Positions 35,641-44,593 are shown, numbered from the stretch's first letter. The stretch is 64,000 nt of DNA from Streptomyces radicis (GCF_003626575.1 NZ_RBDY01000002.1:496001-560000); one strand, 5' to 3'. The notes: generated from the letters alone by a model not told the origin. Made by a program: numbers and translations.

Positions 35641-36174
35641 TCACCTCACGGCCTCGAGGACGTCCGCGCAGCCGAGCGCGTCCGCGATCTCGCTCAGCGC
35701 GTCGTCGGGGGCGAGCTTGAGCACGGTCCCGGCCTCGATGCCGAGGTCGGCGAGGATGTCGGCGTCGCCGAGCGGCCCACGCGGCACGGCATCGGGCCCC
35801 GCGGGCTCGTCGTCGCCCTCGTCCTCGTCCACGGCGCCGTCCTCGGTGCCGTCGAGGTCGACGAGCTGGTCGAGCACGTCCTGGTCGTCGGGCTCCCGGC
35901 CGAGCAATTCGTCGGTGAGCAGGATCTCGCCGTACGCGCTGCGCATCGCCCGTGCGGCATCCGATACGAAGACCCTCGGGTCGTCCTCGCCGTCCACGCG
36001 GACGAGGCCGAACCACGCGCCTTCCTGCTCGATGCAGACGAGAACGGTCTCGTCGTCCGGAGCCGAGGCACGGGCCAGCTCTGCCAGCTCGTCCAGGCTC
36101 TCCACGTCATCGAGCTCTGTGTCACTCGCTTCCCAACCATCATCGGTCCGCGCGAGCAGTGCGGTGAAGTACAC
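35641..36174 (-). CDS. tRNA adenosine deaminase-associated protein
   Basis: A 177-residue acidic protein of the family (TIGR03941) regularly found beside tadA in actinobacteria; its role is unknown. Typical features are the start VYFTALLARTDDGWEASDTE, a very acidic centre (about 110-135, DEDEGDDEPAG) and the C-terminus LAPDDALSEIADALGCADVL. The GTG at 36174 is chosen: GGGGAGAG lies just upstream and it matches the family start, whereas the ATG at 36213 adds 13 atypical residues. Confidence 0.88.
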   Translation of the reverse strand: MYFTALLARTDDGWEASDTELDDVESLDELAELARASAPDDETVLVCIEQEGAWFGLVRVDGEDDPRVFVSDAARAMRSAYGEILLTDELLGREPDDQDVLDQLVDLDGTEDGAVDEDEGDDEPAGPDAVPRGPLGDADILADLGIEAGTVLKLAPDDALSEIADALGCADVLEAVR

Positions 36175-36406
36175 CGTGACTCTCCCCACTCGGTTAGGCA
36201 GTGCCACCTGCATCGTGGCAGAAAAGGGGTGCGCTGTCGGGTAACTCGGCAGTTCACCAACGGAATGTCCGCGCGGGCCGCGCCCGGCTCGTCCTCACCT
36301 CCGGACACCACTCTCCACGGCACCGTCGCTCATTGTCCACCAGGGGGGCGGGCTGTGAAACGGCCGGTCAGCGCGAGTGTCATACGCGTTCGATACTGTC
36401 GGGCCC

Positions 36407-37042
36407 ATGCGGACCCATGTCGTCGACCACCCGTTGGTGGCGCACAAGCTGACCACGTTGCGCGACACGCGTACCGACTCCCCGACGTTCCGGCGGCTGG
36501 CCGACGAGCTGGTCACCTTGCTGGCTTACGAAGCGACCCGCGACGTCCGCACCGAGCTGGTCGACATCACGACGCCGGTGGCGGACACCACGGGTGTCAG
36601 GCTGTCCCATCCCCGACCCCTGGTCGTGCCGATCATACGGGCCGGTCTCGGCATGCTCGACGGGATGGTCAGGCTGCTGCCGCCCGCCGAGGTGGGCTTT
36701 CTCGGGATGATCCGCGACGAGGAGACGTTGCAGGCGTCGACGTACGCGAGCCGGATGCCGGAGGACCTCTCGGGGCGTCAGGTCTATGTCCTCGACCCCA
36801 TGCTGGCGACGGGCGGGACGCTGGTCGCGGCGATCAGGGAGCTGATGGGGCGGGGCGCCGACGATGTGACGGTGATCTGCCTGCTCGCCGCGCCCGAGGG
36901 CGTCGAGCGCCTCGAGCGCGAGCTCGCGGGGGCGCCGGTGACGGTGGTCACCGGCGCGCTGGACGAGCGGCTGAACGAGCAGGGGTTCATCGTGCCGGGG
37001 CTCGGGGACGCGGGCGACCGCATGTACGGCACGGCGGACTGA
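36407..37042 (+). CDS. upp: Uracil phosphoribosyltransferase
   Basis: A 211-residue cytosolic salvage enzyme converting uracil and PRPP to UMP. The N-terminus [20 protein letters not shown] is family-typical and [13 protein letters not shown] is the PRPP-binding loop. [20 protein letters not shown] carries the uracil-binding C-terminal segment. GATACT at 36392-36397 lies about 10 bases before the ATG and there is no ribosome-binding site, so the mRNA is probably leaderless. It converges with the LytR_C gene. Confidence 0.96.
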   Translation: MRTHVVDHPLVAHKLTTLRDTRTDSPTFRRLADELVTLLAYEATRDVRTELVDITTPVADTTGVRLSHPRPLVVPIIRAGLGMLDGMVRLLPPAEVGFLGMIRDEETLQASTYASRMPEDLSGRQVYVLDPMLATGGTLVAAIRELMGRGADDVTVICLLAAPEGVERLERELAGAPVTVVTGALDERLNEQGFIVPGLGDAGDRMYGTAD

Positions 37043-37067
37043 CGCGGGCGTTCCCGGGGCGGGGACC

Positions 37068-37727
37068 TCAGCAGGCGGGGGAGGCGTCCGCCGCGGGGGG
37101 CGCGGTGAGTTCGGCGAGGCGGCGCTCGGCCTCGTCCGCGGCGGTCAGCTCGGTGAAGCCCTCGCCGATCATCAGGTCCACGACCCGCGGGGGCTCCTCC
37201 TCCCCCGCGGGCTGTCTCGGCTCGGCGGTCTCCACGCCGTCCAGCTGGGTCGCGAGCACCGTCAGGGCGCCCGACTCCTCCGTCTGGGCGGTGCCGACCA
37301 GCAGCCCTGAGGCGTTCACCTGGCCGTCGTACTCCTCGGGGGCGTTGGCGACCTCGCCGATGGTGAAGCCGCGTTCGGCCAGGGCGTCGGCGGTGTCCTG
37401 GGCCAGTCCGGTGCGCGCCGTCGCGTTGAACACGTTGACGGTGATGGCGGCGGGCTCGGGGAGTCGCTCGGCGGTGCTCGCGGGGGTGCAGTCCTCACCG
37501 GCGCGCGCGCCGGCCTGTGCGCGGGGCGCGCGGCCGCCGTCGTCGTCACCGGAGAAGACGTCGACGAGCTGGAGCGTGCCGTAGCCGAGCATGCCGAGCG
37601 CCGTGACGCCGGCGACGAGCAGGAAGGCGGCGCGGCCGCGGCGCCGACGAGGGCGCATCCTGGGGTATCGGTCGCCCGTGACGCGGAACTTCTTGCCGCC
37701 CATGCCCGGGGGCGTCAGCATGCTCAT
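37068..37727 (-). CDS. Membrane-anchored LytR_C domain protein
   Basis: A 219-residue protein with a basic cytosolic start, one transmembrane helix (about 33-55, AAFLLVAGVTALGMLGYGTL) and an extracytoplasmic LytR C-terminal domain (about 90-185). The domain shows ITVNVFNATARTGLAQDTAD and RGFTIGEVANAPEE. It lacks the LytR-CpsA-Psr catalytic domain, so it is not itself a cell-wall glycopolymer ligase; a binding or accessory role is inferred. Its place beside upp is, as I recall, conserved in Streptomyces. Confidence 0.88.
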   Translation of the reverse strand: MSMLTPPGMGGKKFRVTGDRYPRMRPRRRRGRAAFLLVAGVTALGMLGYGTLQLVDVFSGDDDGGRAPRAQAGARAGEDCTPASTAERLPEPAAITVNVFNATARTGLAQDTADALAERGFTIGEVANAPEEYDGQVNASGLLVGTAQTEESGALTVLATQLDGVETAEPRQPAGEEEPPRVVDLMIGEGFTELTAADEAERRLAELTAPPAADASPAC

Positions 37728-37816
37728 GGCCGCAGCGTAGTCAGATGAGACGCGCCCGCCTACTAAATGATCAGCTCACCTGCCCGGGGAACCCGAACGC
37801 AGCAACGCCGCGCCCC

Positions 37817-38113
37817 TCACTCGAGCTCGAGCACGCGGGCGTGCAGCACCTGGCGCTGCTGGAGCGCGGCCCGCACGGCCCTGTGGAGGCCGTCCTCCAG
37901 GTAGAGATCGCCCTGCCACTTGACGACATGGGCGAACAAGTCGCCGTAGAACGTGGAGTCTTCGGCCAGCAGCGTCTCCAGGTCGAGCTGCTGCTTGGTG
38001 GTGATCAGCTGGTCGAGGCGCACCGGGCGCGGGGCGACGTCCGCCCACTGCCGGGTGTGGTCCCGGCCGTGTTCGGGGTACGGTCGTCCGTTGCCGATGC
38101 GCTTGAAGATCAC
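37817..38113 (-). CDS. VapB-family antitoxin-like protein
   Basis: A 98-residue protein that is very highly conserved in Streptomyces: MIFKRIGNGRPYPEHGRD at the start and LYLEDGLHRAVRAALQQRQV near the end. Databases tend to place it in the VapB type II antitoxin family, but no PIN-domain toxin lies next to it and conservation this strong is unusual for a toxin-antitoxin gene. A housekeeping role seems as likely. The start is GTG at 38113 with the family N-terminus. Confidence 0.8.
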   Translation of the reverse strand: MIFKRIGNGRPYPEHGRDHTRQWADVAPRPVRLDQLITTKQQLDLETLLAEDSTFYGDLFAHVVKWQGDLYLEDGLHRAVRAALQQRQVLHARVLELE

Positions 38114-38207
38114 ACGGAGAGCCTACCGGGAGGGACGCTTCCGTCGCAGCCTCATGTCAGGGGGAGGAGTGGGGCGCGTCAAACGCCGGGGCGCCGCGCC
38201 GCGCGCG

Positions 38208-39668
38208 TCACTCGGGCAGCCGCCAGGCGTAGCCGCCGACCAGGTGCGCGATCACCTTCGCATGGGTGCCCAACGCCGTGGGGCTGACGTTCTCCAAGGT
38301 GTCGCACGCCGCGTGGTAGCAGGGGTCGTGGGGCTCGCCCGCCTCGCCGCCCCAAACCTCCGCGTCCGCCGCGGACTTGATGCCCTCGGCGCCGGTGAAC
38401 GTGCCGCCCACCGGGATGCCGGCGGCCACGAAGGGGGCGTAGTCGCTGCGGCCGTCGAGCGCCGCCGGGCGGGTCGTCTCGCCGCGCTCGCCGAGGAAGG
38501 CGCTGATGTCGGCGGCGACGCCTGGTGTGCCCTCGTGGACGAAGTGCCCGTGGTTGGGCGAGCCGATCATGTCGAAGTTGAGGTAGACGTCGATGGCGTC
38601 GCGCTCCGTCCGGGACAGCCCGTCGACATAGTGCTCGGAGCCGAGCAGCCCGAACTCCTCGGCCGACCAGAGCGCGAACCGCACGCGGTGCGGGTGGCGG
38701 CCCCGCGGGTCCGCCTCGGCGAGGCGCAGCGCGGTCTCCAGGACACCGGCCGAGCCCGAGCCGTTGTCGTTGACGCCGGGGCCCGCGGGCACTGAGTCGA
38801 GGTGCGCGCCGGCCATCACCGTGTGGTCGGGGTCGCCGCCCGGGCTCTCGGCCAGGACGTTGAACGTCTCGCGGCGCTCCGCGACCTCCTCGAGCTCGAG
38901 CCTGACCTCCACCGTCTCGCCTGCCCTCTCGCCGCGTTCGACGGCGTCGGCCAAGGCGGCGCCGTCCTCGCGGGTGAGGCCGCCGACCGGGATCGTGGAG
39001 TCGTCGGGGCCGCCGAGGCTGCCGGAGAGCGCGCCGGGCGTGTTGTTGACGACGAGCGCCCCGAGTGCGCCCGCGCTCGCCGCGTTGGCCTCCTTCTGGG
39101 CGAACGTGCACGTGCCGCGTTCGATCAGGGCGATGCGGCCGCGGTGCGCCGCGGGGTCGAAGTCCTCGGCGGCGCAGCCTGTTCCCGCGGGGGCGAGCTC
39201 GGCCTCGACGCCGCCGGGCGGGGTGCTCGTGGTGTAGGTCAGGGCGCGCACCGGGATGTCGCGCGGCTCGGGATCCAGCGCGGTCAGCCGCTGGGTGACC
39301 GCCTCGCGGTAGGGGAAGTCGAAGCGCTGGTAGGTGACGTCGTATCCGGCCTCTTCGAGCAGCTCGCCGGCGTAGCGCGCCGAGCGCTCGTGGCCCGGGG
39401 TGCCCGCCGCGCGGGTGCCGTCGGCGCCGTCCGCGATCCGCTGGAAGGCGGCCAGGTGGCGCATCGCGCCCTCGGCCGTGACCGAGTCGACCAGCGCGCG
39501 CGCCAGCGCGTCATCGTCGCGCGCGCCGTTCGCCCCCTCGTTCAGCGCCGCCTCGTTCAGCGCCCCCTCGTTCACCGCCCCCCGTCCTTCGGCCGGGGCC
39601 GCGAACAGCAGCGCGGGCGCGGCGGCGGCCAGGACCACGGGCACGATCAGCCGGGAGAAGAAAGTCAT
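38208..39668 (-). CDS. Secreted M28 family zinc aminopeptidase with PA domain
   Basis: A 486-residue exported peptidase. A signal peptide (about 1-30) is followed by a short repeat-rich spacer and the peptidase, interrupted by a protease-associated domain (about 130-240, IALIERGTCTFAQKEANA). Zinc ligands of the M28 fold are all present: GAHLDSVPAGPGVNDNGSG, WSAEEFGLLGS, YLNFDMIGSPN and CYHAACDT. It should remove N-terminal residues from peptides in the medium. The spacer contains three 15-bp repeats (39531-39575) coding NEGAL/NEAAL/NEGAV-type units. The ATG at 39668 gives the signal peptide. Confidence 0.93.
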   Translation of the reverse strand: MTFFSRLIVPVVLAAAAPALLFAAPAEGRGAVNEGALNEAALNEGANGARDDDALARALVDSVTAEGAMRHLAAFQRIADGADGTRAAGTPGHERSARYAGELLEEAGYDVTYQRFDFPYREAVTQRLTALDPEPRDIPVRALTYTTSTPPGGVEAELAPAGTGCAAEDFDPAAHRGRIALIERGTCTFAQKEANAASAGALGALVVNNTPGALSGSLGGPDDSTIPVGGLTREDGAALADAVERGERAGETVEVRLELEEVAERRETFNVLAESPGGDPDHTVMAGAHLDSVPAGPGVNDNGSGSAGVLETALRLAEADPRGRHPHRVRFALWSAEEFGLLGSEHYVDGLSRTERDAIDVYLNFDMIGSPNHGHFVHEGTPGVAADISAFLGERGETTRPAALDGRSDYAPFVAAGIPVGGTFTGAEGIKSAADAEVWGGEAGEPHDPCYHAACDTLENVSPTALGTHAKVIAHLVGGYAWRLPE

Positions 39669-39765
39669 GAAATGGGACTGTATCCCTCGATCTCGCCATG
39701 TGAGCGCCCATTGACCTCGGGGAAAATACGTCCGATCGTTCGAATGTGAGCGGAAGGGTGGCGAC

Positions 39766-40689
39766 GTGGGTGGTGTGATCACCGGCTTCGCCATCATCGC
39801 CACCGTCATCGCCACCGGGTACCTCCTGGGCCGCCGCGGCTCCCTCGGCGACAACGGCCGCGAGGTGCTGACCAGGCTCGGCTTCCATGTGGCCACGCCC
39901 GCACTGCTGTTCGTGACCCTGGCCCACTCCGACCCGGCGCAGCTGTTCTCGCCACCCTTGCTGCTCAGCGCGATCGCGACGCTCGCCACGGCGGGCGTCT
40001 TCATCGCCGTCGGGGCGCTGCGCCGCTGGGGCGCGGGCCGGACCACGATCGGCGCGCTGTGCTCGTCCTATGTCAACGCGGGCAACCTCGGCATCCCCAT
40101 CGCCGTCTATGTCCTGGGCGACGCCTCGCTCGTCGCCCCGATCCTGCTCTTCCAGCAGCTGGTCCTGTCCCCGGTCGCGTTGACGGTCCTCGACCTCACG
40201 GGCCCGTCGGCGGGCCGTCGCACGCCCTGGCAGCGGATCACCACGCCGTTCCGCAACCCCGTCGTCCTCGGCTCGCTCGCCGGGGTCTCGGTCGCCCTCT
40301 CCGGCTGGACCCCGCCGGGCGTCCTGCTCGAACCGGCCACGCTGCTCGGGAACATGGCGGTCCCCGCCGTGCTGCTGGCGTTCGGCATCTCGCTGCGCGG
40401 CAGCCCCGTGCCGGGCCGGGGCCCCGAGCGCGGGCCCGTGCTGCTCTCCGTGGTCCTCAAGTCCTGGGCGCAGCCGCTGATCGCGTGGGCGCTGGCCACG
40501 TGGGTGTTCGACCTGTCGCCCGACGACCGGCTCAACGTCGTGGTGACCGCCGCCCTGCCCGCCGCCCAGAACCTCTTCACCTACGCGTCGCACTACGGCA
40601 CGGCGCCCCAACTGGCCCGCGAGTCCATCCTCCTGTCCACGGCCCTTTCCGTCCCCACCCTGACGGTGACGGCGGCCCTCCTCGGCTGA
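39766..40689 (+). CDS. AEC family transporter (auxin efflux carrier type)
   Basis: A 307-residue membrane protein with about ten helices in two halves, typical of the AEC family. Characteristic stretches are GRRGSLGDNGREVLTRLGFHVATPALLF in helix 1-2 (split), CSSYVNAGNLGIPIAVYVLGD in the first broken helix and AALPAAQNLFTYASHYGT in the second. Such carriers move organic acids or related anions; the substrate is unknown. The GTG at 39766 follows GGAAGGGTGG. It is divergent from the M28 peptidase and convergent with the UbiA gene, so it could export that operon's product, though nothing proves it. Confidence 0.9.
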   Translation: MGGVITGFAIIATVIATGYLLGRRGSLGDNGREVLTRLGFHVATPALLFVTLAHSDPAQLFSPPLLLSAIATLATAGVFIAVGALRRWGAGRTTIGALCSSYVNAGNLGIPIAVYVLGDASLVAPILLFQQLVLSPVALTVLDLTGPSAGRRTPWQRITTPFRNPVVLGSLAGVSVALSGWTPPGVLLEPATLLGNMAVPAVLLAFGISLRGSPVPGRGPERGPVLLSVVLKSWAQPLIAWALATWVFDLSPDDRLNVVVTAALPAAQNLFTYASHYGTAPQLARESILLSTALSVPTLTVTAALLG

Positions 40690-40711
40690 GCGGGGCGCCC
40701 GCGCGGCGGAG

Positions 40712-41650
40712 TCACACCTCGAGCAGGCGGTGCGTCAGCAGGCCCGACGTGATGACCGCCAGGGTGACGGCGGGGTAGAGGCTCGCGCGGTTGAACAGCG
40801 CCATCGCCAGGGCGGGCGCCGGGTCGCGCAACAGGCGCACGCCCGGCGCGAGCAGCGCGTACGCGCCCAGCGCGAGCACCACCGCGACGCCAGGCGCGCC
40901 CGCCGAGGGGAACGCCGTCCACACCATCCCCGCGCCCGCCACCGCGGCGAGCAGCAGCGCGCCGACCGTGAGCAGGCCGCTCACCCGGTACCCGTAGACC
41001 ACGGGCACGGTGCGCACGCCCAGGTGCACGTCCTCCTCGACGTCGGCCCAGTCGTTGACGATGTTCCGGCCGCCGATCTCCCACGCGGCCAGCCACACGC
41101 AGAACAGCCACAGCTGCGGCCTGTCCACGTGTGGCGTCATCGCGAACCAGCCCAGGCACCCGCCCAGCGCCACCATCACGCCCGTCAGCAGGAACTTGAA
41201 CGGCGTCACCCGCGCCAGCGCGCAGTAGATCGCCTCGAGCAGCGCCGCCACCGCGAGCAGCACCGCGCACACCCAGCTCAGCATCGCCGCGAGCACCAGC
41301 GCGATCGTGCCGAGGCCCAGCACCCACGTCGTCGCCACCGCCGGGCTCAACCGCCCCTGCGCCAGCGGGTGTCGGCCCCCCGCGCCGTCGATGTCGAAGC
41401 CCGAGTACGCCCGCAGGTGCCGGAAACGCTGCCGGTCGAGGCGCGCGTCGATCAGGTCGTTCGACGCGAACACCGCGACATAGCCCGCCAACGCCGCGCC
41501 CAGGCACAGCAGCAGCCGCTCGGGCGGCGGCGTGCTGTCGGCGAGCAGCGCGCCCATGAGCGGCTGCGCCACGCTGAGCGTCGCCTGCGTCCCGCGCGAG
41601 AAGCCGTACAGCGCGCGGACCTGCCCCGGCAGGTCAGTCAGGGCGGCCAT
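40712..41650 (-). CDS. UbiA-family prenyltransferase
   Basis: A 312-residue membrane prenyltransferase with about eight helices. Both Asp-rich motifs are present: NDLIDARLDRQRFRHLRAYS (about 66-85) and IVNDWADVEEDVHLG (about 198-212). The family transfers a polyprenyl chain from its diphosphate to an aromatic acceptor. Two genes upstream in the same operon make and hydroxylate 4-hydroxybenzoate by prediction, so a hydroxybenzoate is the likely acceptor. The ATG at 41650 has GAGGGGAG at good distance; the start lies 17 bases inside the upstream gene. Confidence 0.88.
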   Translation of the reverse strand: MAALTDLPGQVRALYGFSRGTQATLSVAQPLMGALLADSTPPPERLLLCLGAALAGYVAVFASNDLIDARLDRQRFRHLRAYSGFDIDGAGGRHPLAQGRLSPAVATTWVLGLGTIALVLAAMLSWVCAVLLAVAALLEAIYCALARVTPFKFLLTGVMVALGGCLGWFAMTPHVDRPQLWLFCVWLAAWEIGGRNIVNDWADVEEDVHLGVRTVPVVYGYRVSGLLTVGALLLAAVAGAGMVWTAFPSAGAPGVAVVLALGAYALLAPGVRLLRDPAPALAMALFNRASLYPAVTLAVITSGLLTHRLLEV

Positions 41651-42818
41651 CGCCACTCCCCTCGGCGCCCGAGCCGACGTACTGGTGGGCGAACGCCGCG
41701 GCGTGCGGCCCCGGCTCGGCCAGCCGCTCGATCGCGGCCAGCCGCATCCGCAGCGCGAACCGCGGGTCCTCGCCCGGCGGCAGGTGCAGCAGCCGCAACA
41801 GCCGGTCGGAGAACTCCTGGACGCGCCAGATCTCGGCCAGCCGCCGCCCCGAGTACGCGGCGAGCGCCCCGGCGTCGCCCTCCCGCAGGCCGCGCACCAG
41901 CGCCTCGGCCGCGCCCGCGGCGTCGGCGATCGCGAGGTTCATGCCCTTGGCGCCCGAGGGCGTCAGCACGTGCGCCGCGTCCCCGGCCAGCAGCAGCCGC
42001 CCGTGGCGCAGCGGCTCGGTGACGCTGCTGCGCATCCGCAGCACGCGCACCTCGGGGAGGCTCTCGATGCGCGGCAACGGCGTGAGGCGCGCGTGCAGTT
42101 GCTCGCGGATCCTGCGCGCCGGCCAGTGCGCCTCCGTGTCACCGGCGGCGCACTGGAGGTAGAAGCGGCTCAGGTGCCTCGTGCGCGGCATCATCCCCGC
42201 GAAGCCCTCCGCGCCCACCGCGTAGACCACGCCGGGGGCCGCCTCGTCCACCTCGGCGAGCACCGTCAGCCAGTCGTACGGGTAGCGGTGCGGGACGACG
42301 CGGTGCGCGCGCGGCAGCGCGGCGCGCGAGACGCCGCGGAAGCCGTCGCAGCCGACGACGTAGTCGCAGGCGATCTCCAGGGTGTCGCACCGGACGCGCG
42401 GGCGGGTGGTGTCGATGTCCGCGACGGCGCGCACCGTCTGCGAGAACAACGGCCGCACGCCCCCGCGCCCCAGCGCCTCGATCAGGTCGCGGACGAGGAA
42501 CTGCTGCGGATAGACCCAGTGCGCATGGCCGCCCGAGAGCGTTCCGTAGTCCACCCTGACGGATCGGTCCAGGCACCGGAAGTCGCACCAGCCGTGCCGC
42601 ACGCCGTCGGAGAGCAGCCGCCCGGCGAGACCGTGGCGCCGCAGCGTGGCGACCGTGCGGTGCTCGAGGAGCCCGGCGCGCGCCCGCGCCTCGACATGCG
42701 CCCGCGAACGCCGTTCCACCACACGGCAGTCCACCCCCGCGCGCGTGAGCACGTTCGCCAGCACCAGACCCGCGGGTCCCGCGCCGATGATGGCCACCTG
42801 GGTACGCAGCCGCCGCAT
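41634..42818 (-). CDS. 4-hydroxybenzoate 3-monooxygenase-like flavoprotein
   Basis: A 394-residue FAD-dependent aromatic hydroxylase of the PobA type. The dinucleotide-binding start VAIIGAGPAGLVLANVLTRAG, the DG motif region VGCDGFRGVSR and the second FAD motif LLLAGDAAHVLTPSGAKGMN are intact. The substrate-loop segment LSRFYLQC aligns with the SRYYVQ segment of PobA. It should hydroxylate 4-hydroxybenzoate to protocatechuate or a related compound. Protocatechuate ring-cleavage genes are absent, so it is more likely biosynthetic than catabolic. GGAAGAG precedes the ATG; 12 bases separate it from the lyase gene. Confidence 0.87.
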   Translation of the reverse strand: MRRLRTQVAIIGAGPAGLVLANVLTRAGVDCRVVERRSRAHVEARARAGLLEHRTVATLRRHGLAGRLLSDGVRHGWCDFRCLDRSVRVDYGTLSGGHAHWVYPQQFLVRDLIEALGRGGVRPLFSQTVRAVADIDTTRPRVRCDTLEIACDYVVGCDGFRGVSRAALPRAHRVVPHRYPYDWLTVLAEVDEAAPGVVYAVGAEGFAGMMPRTRHLSRFYLQCAAGDTEAHWPARRIREQLHARLTPLPRIESLPEVRVLRMRSSVTEPLRHGRLLLAGDAAHVLTPSGAKGMNLAIADAAGAAEALVRGLREGDAGALAAYSGRRLAEIWRVQEFSDRLLRLLHLPPGEDPRFALRMRLAAIERLAEPGPHAAAFAHQYVGSGAEGSGDGRPD

Positions 42819-42830
42819 GACTCTTCCACC

Positions 42831-43553
42831 TCACCCGGCGGGAACGGTGCCGGGGTTGAACAGCTCGTCGATCAGGGCAAGCGGCTCGTCGCCGTGCCAG
42901 ACCAGATACGTCTTGTAGCAGGCGGGTCTTGTCACGCCCCCCTCGCCGCGCCACGCGCGCCGGCCCGCGTCGAGCAGCGTGCGCCGGTGGCCCGTGCCCG
43001 CCGCGTGCAGCGCGGGCCCGAGCGGGATCGAGGTGCTGGTCAGACACGCCTGGATCCCCGGGGCGAGGCCGAGGCGCGCCACGACGTGGTTCACCGAGAG
43101 GGCGGGGCCGCCGCGCCGCGTCGTGGCGGAGTACCGCACCAGGACGTCCCCGCCCGCGTCGATCCGGAGCAGCGGCGGAACGCCGTCGCCGGTCGCGTGG
43201 GCGGGGGCTCGTAATTGCGCGAGACAGCGGAGATGCAACGATTCACCAGCCATGGCCTCGAGCAACGTGGTGGTCAGCCCCTCGCTCGTGAGCAGCATGC
43301 GGGTCAGGGGGGAGGCGAAGCGGCGGATCTTGGTGCGCGGGTCGGCGGCGCCGCCGAGCGCGGCGCCGAAGATGGCGTCGAGCGGGACGTCGAGGGGGAC
43401 GTCGAGCGGGAACTCCAGGGGGAACGATCGGGGTGGGACCGAGGGGGGGAGCGGGGGGCCGCCCACCGGGCGGGCGGGGCCGCGCGCGGGATCGGCGGGG
43501 CGGCCCGCGGGATGGGCGGGTTGGAAGACGCCACACGGCGTCGGAACCGACAT
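42831..43553 (-). CDS. Chorismate lyase-like (DUF98/UbiC-type) protein
   Basis: A 240-residue protein whose second half (about 80-240) matches DUF98-type chorismate lyases such as Rv2949c: RMLLTSEGLTTTLLEAMAGE, then IPLGPALHAAG, then YKTYLVWHGDEPLALIDELF with the conserved Glu. The family releases pyruvate from chorismate to give 4-hydroxybenzoate. One family Glu (in the AESL segment) appears replaced by Asn (SVNHVV), so activity needs testing. The N-terminal 75 residues are Pro-rich with a PLDV repeat. The ATG at 43553 has GAGGAG 8 nt upstream. Confidence 0.72.
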   Translation of the reverse strand: MSVPTPCGVFQPAHPAGRPADPARGPARPVGGPPLPPSVPPRSFPLEFPLDVPLDVPLDAIFGAALGGAADPRTKIRRFASPLTRMLLTSEGLTTTLLEAMAGESLHLRCLAQLRAPAHATGDGVPPLLRIDAGGDVLVRYSATTRRGGPALSVNHVVARLGLAPGIQACLTSTSIPLGPALHAAGTGHRRTLLDAGRRAWRGEGGVTRPACYKTYLVWHGDEPLALIDELFNPGTVPAG

Positions 43554-43660
43554 CTTGATCACTCCTCACCGGCATGCATCCTCAAGGGCCAACGCGCGTC
43601 GGCCCTTCAGGTCACGGCCCGGCCCCGCCCGCACGGGGGCGCGGGTGGAGAATCCATGGC

Positions 43661-44593
43661 ATGGCTCCCGCAGACTCCTCCCGCGCGCCGTCGCCCGCGC
43701 CGCGCACCTACGACGAGTTGCTCGCCGCCCTCCAGGACCGGCGCGACGCGCTGACCCGGTCCCAGCGGCTCCTCGCGGAGCGGGTGATGGCGGATCCCGA
43801 GGGCGTGGCGTTCATGACCGTCTCCGAGCTGGCCGCGGCCGTCGGCGTCAACGAGGCGACCGTCGTGCGCTTCGCCACCGGGCTCGGGCTCGAGGGCTAC
43901 CCGGGCCTGACCCGGCTGTGCCGGGAGCGGCTGCGCGAACAGGCGCAGCTGCTGCGGCGTTACCGCACGCTCGAACAGCTCGACACGGAGGGCGAGGAGG
44001 GCGAGGGCGACCTGCTCGACCGCGTGGTGGCGCTGGACAGCGCGAACATCGCGCGGACCTTCGCGCGGGTCGAGCGCGAGACGTTCTCCGCGGCGGTGCG
44101 GGCGCTCGCCGAGGCGCCGCGGGTGCACGTGATGGGGCTGCGCAAGTGCCATGCCCCGGCCTATCTGCTGGGCTATCTGCTGCGGATGGTGCGCGACGAG
44201 GTGGCGACGCTGACGACCGGGGCAGGGACGCTCACCGACGATCTGCGGCGGGTGCGGGAGGGCGACTGCTTCGTGGCGCTCTCGATATACCGCTACACCG
44301 CCGAGACGGTGCGCGCGCTGGAGTTCGCGAGGGAACGGGGCGCGCGCTGCGTGGTGTTGACGGACAACCCCGCGTCGCCGCTCGTGGCCCCCGCGGACCA
44401 CGTCTTCTACGTCGAGGCGTCGGGGCCCTCGGTGCTGCGCTCGCTGACGGCGTTCACGGCGCTCGTGCAGGCGCTCGCGGCCGGGGTCGCGCGGGCGCGT
44501 GGGCAGGACGTGCGCTCCTCGCTGCTGCGCGAGGAGGAGCTGCTGGAACGGTTCAGCGTGTACGAGGCGCGCTTTCCCCCGTCGACGCGGTGA
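43661..44593 (+). CDS. MurR/RpiR family transcriptional regulator
   Basis: A 310-residue regulator: N-terminal HTH_6 domain (about 15-95; VMADPEGVAFMTVSELAAAV and NEATVVRFATGLGLEGYPGL) and C-terminal SIS sugar-isomerase-like sensor domain (about 140-275; VHVMGLRKCHAPAYLLGYLL and VVLTDNPASPLVAPADHVF). SIS domains usually bind phosphosugars. It is divergent from the chorismate lyase operon and convergent with the aminotransferase gene, overlapping its end by 41 bases. It could control either neighbour. ATG at 43661 has GGAG 10 nt upstream. Confidence 0.9.
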   Translation: MAPADSSRAPSPAPRTYDELLAALQDRRDALTRSQRLLAERVMADPEGVAFMTVSELAAAVGVNEATVVRFATGLGLEGYPGLTRLCRERLREQAQLLRRYRTLEQLDTEGEEGEGDLLDRVVALDSANIARTFARVERETFSAAVRALAEAPRVHVMGLRKCHAPAYLLGYLLRMVRDEVATLTTGAGTLTDDLRRVREGDCFVALSIYRYTAETVRALEFARERGARCVVLTDNPASPLVAPADHVFYVEASGPSVLRSLTAFTALVQALAAGVARARGQDVRSSLLREEELLERFSVYEARFPPSTR

